A stretch of DNA of 64,000 bases. It comes from Planoprotostelium fungivorum. Lineage: Eukaryota; Evosea; Variosea; Cavosteliida; Cavosteliaceae. The notes under the pieces are model-generated. The model saw only the letters and a list, made by a program, of their open reading frames with translations. It searched no databases and was not told the DNA's origin. Positions 58,773 to 64,000 of the stretch are shown here, piece after piece. Numbering within the stretch: the first letter of the stretch is position 1; each line of letters starts with the position of its first letter. The DNA lies in assembly GCA_003024175.1 (NCBI GenBank), contig MDYQ01000008.1, forward strand, positions 1 through 64,000, read 5' to 3'. A program made the position numbers and the translations under genes.

Positions 58773-59129
58773 TCAATTGCTCTCGAAGAAGCTCAGTCGC
58801 TCGTCCTTCATGATTCCCCTCAGTATCATCTCTGAGATCGAATCATCATTGTCCGCCGACATGTAGTAGATTGATTCGAGCTGCACTCCGTTGAAGTACT
58901 GTGTGTAAGGGAGGATGGCCTCTATCGTCTCGACTGATCCATTGGCCCTGGCAGTACAGAATGCCTCGTACAGGTACTCTTGTAACGTCTCCCTCGTCTC
59001 CTTGTCTTCCGTTTCGAACCAAGAGAGGAGCTGGGACAGATCCTCCGGGTATTCGTTGTAGGATGTGGATGTCTCATCCACTTCACAGCCGATGATGACA
59101 ATGTGTGGGGGGTAGAGGAGCTCGACCAT
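58773..59129 (-). CDS. Small acidic orphan protein, 118 residues
   Basis: An uninterrupted frame starting MVELLYPPHIVIIG with many acidic residues (CEVDETSTSYNEYPEDL). It looks helical through LYEAFCTARANGSVETIEAILPY. I recognise no family. Size, codon usage and the tight position after the DUF1992 gene suggest a real gene, but a further 5' exon cannot be excluded. Confidence 0.5.
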   Translation of the reverse strand: MVELLYPPHIVIIGCEVDETSTSYNEYPEDLSQLLSWFETEDKETRETLQEYLYEAFCTARANGSVETIEAILPYTQYFNGVQLESIYYMSADNDDSISEMILRGIMKDERLSFFESN

Positions 59130-60462
59130 TTTGGTGCCTGTTGATTGGTTGCTGTTGTGATTGTGAGGTCTTCCTAAAGATAGTTATAGAGGCCACGCAA
59201 ATCCATCTTTCCTCCTCAAAAGGAGACACCTGCCTCCTCTCTTTCATGAGTTCGGCGCCTTTTCGCACCTCACCGCGTCGCAAGTGGGGTTAAAGTTTTT
59301 GGCTGCCATAGTGGCATCTATCACCTATGCCACCACCGAGACAGTTCCATTGAGGAACTATAAACGACCTGCCCTCCGACATGCCAACGGCTGAGAGAGG
59401 CAGCATGTGGTGGCATGTCTGTATACAGTCATACAGAGCGACCCAGAATGACCTGCCACCATGGTTTGTGGGAGGGTAGAAAGAGAGGAAGACAACGGGA
59501 TGATTTCACGTACCAGAGCGTAGATCAATGGGTGAAAATTCGTTCTCTTCTATGAATTTGTACTTGCGGGTGAGCCCATATATGATAGCACCAAGGGAAG
59601 AGCAAAGAAGAAAAGATCGGCCTTTAGAACAGTTTTTTTGTATTTCATCATCATCGATCTCAGCCACTTGAAGGCGGTTTCACCGTTCGAGGAGCGACAA
59701 TGCCCAGAATCATAGACTGTCAGTCCTCACCTTGGTAACTTCTCTGAAATCCCATCCACACAGATGCCTGCGGAGCAGCAGGAATGACTATCCTCTAAAG
59801 AAGATGGATCCTCCTCCCTCTCTCGCGAGCGTGGAGCCTTCCTGGACTTTCTGACGTTAAGAGGCAGAGATGCACCTGTCAAGGCCAGACGAAGGAGATG
59901 GTCGTTTACTCCGCACACCCATGAAAGCATGTGACGGTATAAAGAGTCTTCTCTCCCCACCTCTCTTTTCTTTCAGATAGGTGAGCTCCTCCATACATCT
60001 GTAGATAACGACGGCACTACACCTACTCTGTCGCCTTCCTCCTCGAACTGTTCAGCTCAGAGGACGTCAGGTGACAGAGCAAGTGTAGTGCCTCTGTGTA
60101 GCTCATCGAACTGATGACTGCTTCTTGGTTGGAGCCTGGGAGGAATTTTTGTGCTTCGTGAGAATGAAGAGTACTTGTCGACGTTCTTTAATCAAAACGG
60201 GGAAATAGATGCTCCTCGCTCTGGGCCTGCTCTCCATCTCTGAATCACTGAATCACTGAAATGAGAGATGATCACACAGACACGTTCTTTGGATTTTCCC
60301 TCGTTTAGACGAAGGAAAGGAGATTTAGCGGAAATAAGGTGGAATCAAGGGGGGTTCCAAAGGTTGGAGGTATGCGATGATATCATGTGGGACAATCTTT
60401 TCTCTGTGTCCTCTAAGACTCAGACAGTCGCAATCGTAGCTAACGTTGAATCATTTATTGCA
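59130..60462. other. Long non-coding stretch with hairpins
   Basis: These 1.3 kb have no convincing exon. They contain a 9-bp inverted pair GACATGCCA/TGGCATGTC (59378-59386 and 59411-59419) and an 80-nt strong hairpin at 60013-60092, listed separately. It is the longest gene-free stretch outside the subtelomeric part. Confidence 0.5.
60013..60092. ncRNA. microRNA-precursor-like hairpin (candidate)
   Basis: GGCACTACACCTACTCTGTC, then GCCT, at 60013-60036 pairs with 60069-60092 (AGGTGACAGAGC, then AAGTGTAGTGCC). Over 24 positions there are 21 Watson-Crick pairs, one G-U and two A-C mismatches. The stem extends with TCCTC/GAGGA toward a small loop. Length, pairing and intergenic position fit a Dicer-type precursor. 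Strand is unknown because the fold is symmetric on both strands. A fold-back transposon remnant is the main alternative. Confidence 0.45.
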
Positions 60463-62027
60463 TCACAATCGGAAGTGGGGTTTCTCGTGGTGTATGGGAT
60501 TGACGATGCTTCTGCACTGCTCGTTGGTGCAACCGGGACATCTCATCGGATACTGCGACGAGGACAGAACTCCACTCTTCATGTGTTCCATCACGATGTC
60601 ACCCATTGCCTTCGAGAAGATGGGCGAATCATTGAGAGAAGGTGCTCTTCTGAAGTGTTCGATTCCCGCTTTCTCTGCATCCTGCTCTCCTTCAACCCTT
60701 TGCATCAAAACATCACTCCACCTCTGCCATCTCGATGTCGATCTCAGATAATGTCTCAATGTGATCCGATGTGAAGGCGATGGGCACGACCAAGACACTC
60801 TTCTGACCTCTCTTTCCCAATTTCTTGACCACATCGACCGTCTGAGGTCCCATCCAGTTCGGACCCACCGCAGATTGCCATGTAGAGATGTACTGTCAGA
60901 ATCATCAGCTCATCTTTCGTCTCTCTCTTCGTCTCTTTCTTCTCAGATTCGAGCTAAAATGTCACCTTGTGAGAGAACTTGAGGTGGTTCATCACCCTCT
61001 GGATGGTGGCAGCTACCTCGGGGACATACTGATCACCACGATTGATCACTTTGATGGGCAGAGAGTGAGCCGAGAAGAGTAAGATCTGTTGGAATTCAGA
61101 CGAGTCTGCATCGTCCATGCTGATGATGATCACGTACGGTGTCATCGCGGTGTTCGCTGGGTATCGTCTTCAATCCCTCGTTTATACGATCTGCGACGGC
61201 CTCGATGAAACCGGGGTGCTCTGGCCATCTGTCTACAACGCTCCACTCGAATTCCTTCTCCAGCTTATTCCTCTTCAGAGCTGAAGAAGATGAGATGATG
61301 AACACATGAGGATCGGACGATGAGATGATCGAAGCGCTCACCCCTCCACAGCTCGTTGAGAGAGCCACCCGTTGTGCTGCATGAGAACTGGCTTCGGTCA
61401 ATTTCGAATGAGAACGAGAGGATGTCATCGAGAGATCGACTCACCTGAGGATATTGGGTGAAGGCGACTGCTCTCTTCACACCATCTTCTTTCATCTTCA
61501 AGACGGCCTCATCACTCAGAGGATCGGCGTATCGGAACGCGATGTAATACTTGTGAGGCCCCGTCTCAGGTGACTTCTCGTCGAGGTATTTGACCATGGC
61601 ATCTCCTTGCATAGTCGTCCATTTTCGGATCGGGGAGCCACCACCGATGGACTGATACAGTTTCTTGACCTTCTCCGTGCGAACGTTGGCGATGGTGGGG
61701 CCGAGGAACTTTTGGAATGGAAGGGGGATGATTTCGTGATCGGCGAACAGACGATTAAGGAAGATGTTGACCTTATCGGTGGTCTCTGGCCCTCCTAAAT
61801 TCATGAGGACGATGCCGGTCTTGGCTTGAGTCGACTGAGAATCTGTGAATTGTTCAGGGGGATAGAGAACGAGAGATATTCTCACTGCATCGAGCGAAAG
61901 GGGAGGTGGAGGTGGAAGTAGTGCGGAGGGAGAGAGATGTTTGGACTGCTCTTGTGTGAGATCGACAGATAAAAAGAGTCTAATTACCTTTGAGTGGAGA
62001 GAACAGTCGTCGCGTGGCGAGGTTCAT
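60463..62027 (-). CDS. FECH: Ferrochelatase, mitochondrial, with 2Fe-2S motif
   Basis: [13 protein letters not shown] at 62027 is a mitochondrial presequence on its own exon. The enzyme body begins [12 protein letters not shown], then [21 protein letters not shown] and AFTQYPQ. In the last third [16 protein letters not shown] and [16 protein letters not shown] hold the catalytic His and the Glu/Asp metal path. The C-terminus has CPGCTNEQC, the CX2CX4C half of the 2Fe-2S site seen in animal and some other ferrochelatases. It inserts Fe2+ into protoporphyrin IX at the inner membrane. The product should be close to the usual 400 residues, split over about seven exons. Confidence 0.93.
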
Positions 62028-62150
62028 GGTTGATTGGCAGTGATGGTTGTCTGACCGATCCTTCTGTTGTCACGTGACGAGTTTTCTCCGCAGCTCCGGA
62101 TCTGATCTGATCTCATCATATCACATCGGAAGCATCAGACACATTCCAAG

Positions 62151-63148
62151 ATGTCTGAGGATACCAATAATGCAAACCGATACGGTCTACTCTCCATCGA
62201 TCAGAAGTTCGCCACTCTTCAAGAAAAGACCGGTGAAGACACCCTGAGGGCCGAGACATACGGTCTAGTCAGTCTGGAGGATTTTCAAAGAAAGAAAGAG
62301 ATGCTCGCGTTGGCCGCAGCTGAAGCGGAAAAGAATAAGGGGAAGAGGTGAGGCATTGAACTGTGCATTTTCCAATCTGACGACGAAATGCAGTCAGAAC
62401 ACGAAAAAAACGAAGAAGATAGAGAAGAATAAGTTGTCGTTTGGGGATGATGAGGAAGATTCATCGTCACAGGTGTGTATCATTTCACTGCCTGATGTGA
62501 GTTGATCATGCGATAGAAGGAAGATGAAGAAGAAGACGAGAACAGCCGAAAGAAGAGGAAGATGTTGAAGAATCCAGATGCTCATACAGAATTTCTCCCA
62601 GACAAAGACAGAGAAGAAAATGACAAGGCAGAGAGAGAGAAACTCATAGCAGAGTGGAAGGCTGAACAAGAGAAGATCAAGAGTGAATCACATCGAGATC
62701 GTCATTGTCTCACACTTGGAACAGACGAAGACATGTCGATCAATTATTGTCATTACACTGGAAGCAACGGAGAAATGAAGAACGCACTCCTCAAGCGTGG
62801 CTGGACGGTCTCACGCTTCCTTGAGAAGGTAAACTCCATCACAGCCGATCACATCGAATGACCTCTCAACAGGCTAAGACAGATAACAAAGACTTGAAGG
62901 GAATGACATCAGACTCGCTGATGCTGATCATGGAAGATCACATCGTGCCGCAGTACCTCACATTCTACGACCTTCAACTGTTGAAAAATCAGCAAGACAA
63001 GAGTCCTGTCTTTCCTGCGTTGGTCACAGGAGGCAAATATGGGCGCATCATCGAGAAGAAGTGGTATGAGAGAAACAAGCATATCACACCTGCCAGCAAA
63101 TGGGAGCAATTGGATGTATCAAGGAAGGATAAATATTATGTTGGTTAG
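62151..63148 (+). CDS. FAM50: XAP5/FAM50 family nuclear protein
   Basis: Four exons (62151-62347, 62394-62472, 62517-62828, 62873-63148) give 287 residues. The N-terminal third is charged and helical (DFQRKKEMLALAAAEAEK). An acidic-basic linker (NKLSFGDDEED, then KKRKMLKNPDAHTEFLPDKDRE) is the family signature. The C-terminal XAP5 domain has NYCHYTGSNGE, LKRGWTVSRFLEKA, IMEDHIVPQYLTFYDL, KKWYERNKHITPASKWE. XAP5 proteins act in the nucleus in transcription or splicing control (XCT in plants). It is divergent to ferrochelatase with 123 bp between starts. Confidence 0.92.
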
Positions 63149-63426
63149 ATAAACGATGCACAGACAACAGACTCATCTTCTCCTGAAAATTTGACAACAG
63201 AGATCCCATGTCAGATCTACTTCATATGTAGCTGTTCCTCTGAGATGAACACACTTGAAGAGAAGGCCACATTATGCTAACTGGTGAATTTATTCTTTTT
63301 CGGAGATTTAATGAGCCCAGCTTCCGTTGGTCTGGCTTCTGCGAATGCGCTGAAATTCCTCAGTCAACGATCATCGTCAAAGACCTCTGCACCCCTGCAC
63401 GAGAGAGGAACGCAACTTGAGAGTTC

Positions 63427-64000
63427 ATGGATGGTTCCAAAAAGCTCTCTATGAGGTTGATTTCTCTTCCCTTCATCTTCCTGCGTGTCTCCCCATCTGA
63501 ATCCCTTTTACCCTCTATCACCTCGATCGGTTCTCACTCGTTATTCAGGAGCGTCGCTCGTCGCAGTGGTATAGAATCCCAGCACACTCCGTTGACAATC
63601 ATCAGTCTGGAAAACAGAATCAAAGAATGGTTAGAAGGCATCAACAACAAAAAGTTGGGTGACGTCGATCTAGAGAGTGCTCTCTCCGACGGCATCCTCT
63701 TGTGCCGTACCATGTTGGTTTTGGACAATCGAAGTATTCCACGGTGAGTCGCCCGTTTGATGTCACACGATCCATCTTCTTAACAATTCTCTCTCTTGAT
63801 TTGTCCTCGCACACATGATTCCACTTGAATCGATTTCATATCTCATCTCATCTCCCTTCCATCTTCTCACGTTCTTCAGATATCACAGCGGAAGTCGAGC
63901 CACCATCAATCTTACAAATCCAGATGTAGTTCGAACCGCCCTGGCTCTCAATCCAGTTCACATTCGAGAGAACGTCTCCTTCTTCATCGAGGCCGTACTA
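63427..64000 (+). CDS. Calponin-homology protein, N-terminal part only
   Basis: Exons at 63427-63455, about 63549-63742 and from 63881 run to the window edge. After a short basic head the CH domain begins ENRIKEWLEGIN, then LESALSDGILLCRTM and, across an intron, RENVSFFIEAV, the place of the ENI--FL helix. CH domains bind actin or act as signalling adaptors. The rest of the protein lies beyond 64000, so its family cannot be told. Confidence 0.8.

Noticed and set aside
60268-60774. + strand frame of 168 codons
   Set aside because: Its 3' two-thirds is antisense to the last ferrochelatase exon, and it shows no family or splice support.

Overview
The window is nuclear DNA of a compact, intron-rich unicellular eukaryote. 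Almost every gene is cut by introns of about 31-60 bp that open with GTGAG (less often GTAAG or GTATT) and close with CAG or TAG. Intergenic gaps are often only 50-300 bp. Several stop codons lie inside or directly against an AATAAA polyadenylation signal. The telomere-type repeat is CCCTAAA/TTTAGGG. The gene set is broadly eukaryotic: SIN3, RRP12, zuotin, RFC, GIGYF, ferrochelatase, a Rho GTPase, a homeobox protein, a REJ/GPS receptor and a CAP59-type mannosyltransferase. A protist outside animals, plants and fungi fits best; an amoebozoan of the protostelid kind is my guess, not a demonstrated placement.

Region 1 (1-4928) looks subtelomeric. A non-LTR retrotransposon with an APE-like endonuclease and a reverse transcriptase (ORF 28-3891) ends in a 3' tail that runs straight into (CCCTAAA)2-3. 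A shorter element follows in the same orientation and ends with the same 22-bp terminus and the same 19 bp of telomeric repeat. The orientation matches elements added end to end onto a left chromosome end. Region 2 (about 5040-8460) is gene-poor: a decayed dynein heavy-chain fragment, and an orphan reading frame that converges on the next gene.

Region 3 (8499-64000) is dense housekeeping and signalling DNA. In order: a 16-exon REJ-GPS single-pass membrane protein (-), a HAD phosphatase (+), zuotin/DNAJC2 (-), SIN3 (-), an orphan (+), RRP12 (+), a Sec14-GOLD protein (+), a small orphan (-), an EH-domain protein with an alpha-COP-like tail (-), a Sel1-repeat protein (-), GIGYF (-), an RFC clamp-loader subunit (+), an orphan (-), a CAP59-type mannosyltransferase (-), a TPR-MYND protein (+), a protein with four tandem two-helix membrane units (+), a FAXC/GST-like protein (+), a beta-hexosaminidase (+), a homeobox protein (-), an ArfGAP (-), a CaM-kinase-like kinase (+), an orphan (+), a Rho-family GTPase (-), a DUF1992/DNAJC28-like protein (+), a small orphan (-), ferrochelatase (-), XAP5/FAM50 (+) and the start of a calponin-homology protein (+).

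The genes do not form one pathway. They cover ribosome biogenesis and nascent-chain handling (RRP12, zuotin), chromatin (SIN3), replication (RFC), vesicle traffic (EH protein, ArfGAP, Sec14-GOLD), mRNA regulation (GIGYF), glycan synthesis and turnover (CAP59-type enzyme, hexosaminidase) and haem synthesis (ferrochelatase). Exon models were read by eye. Where I list exons, the lengths sum to a multiple of three.
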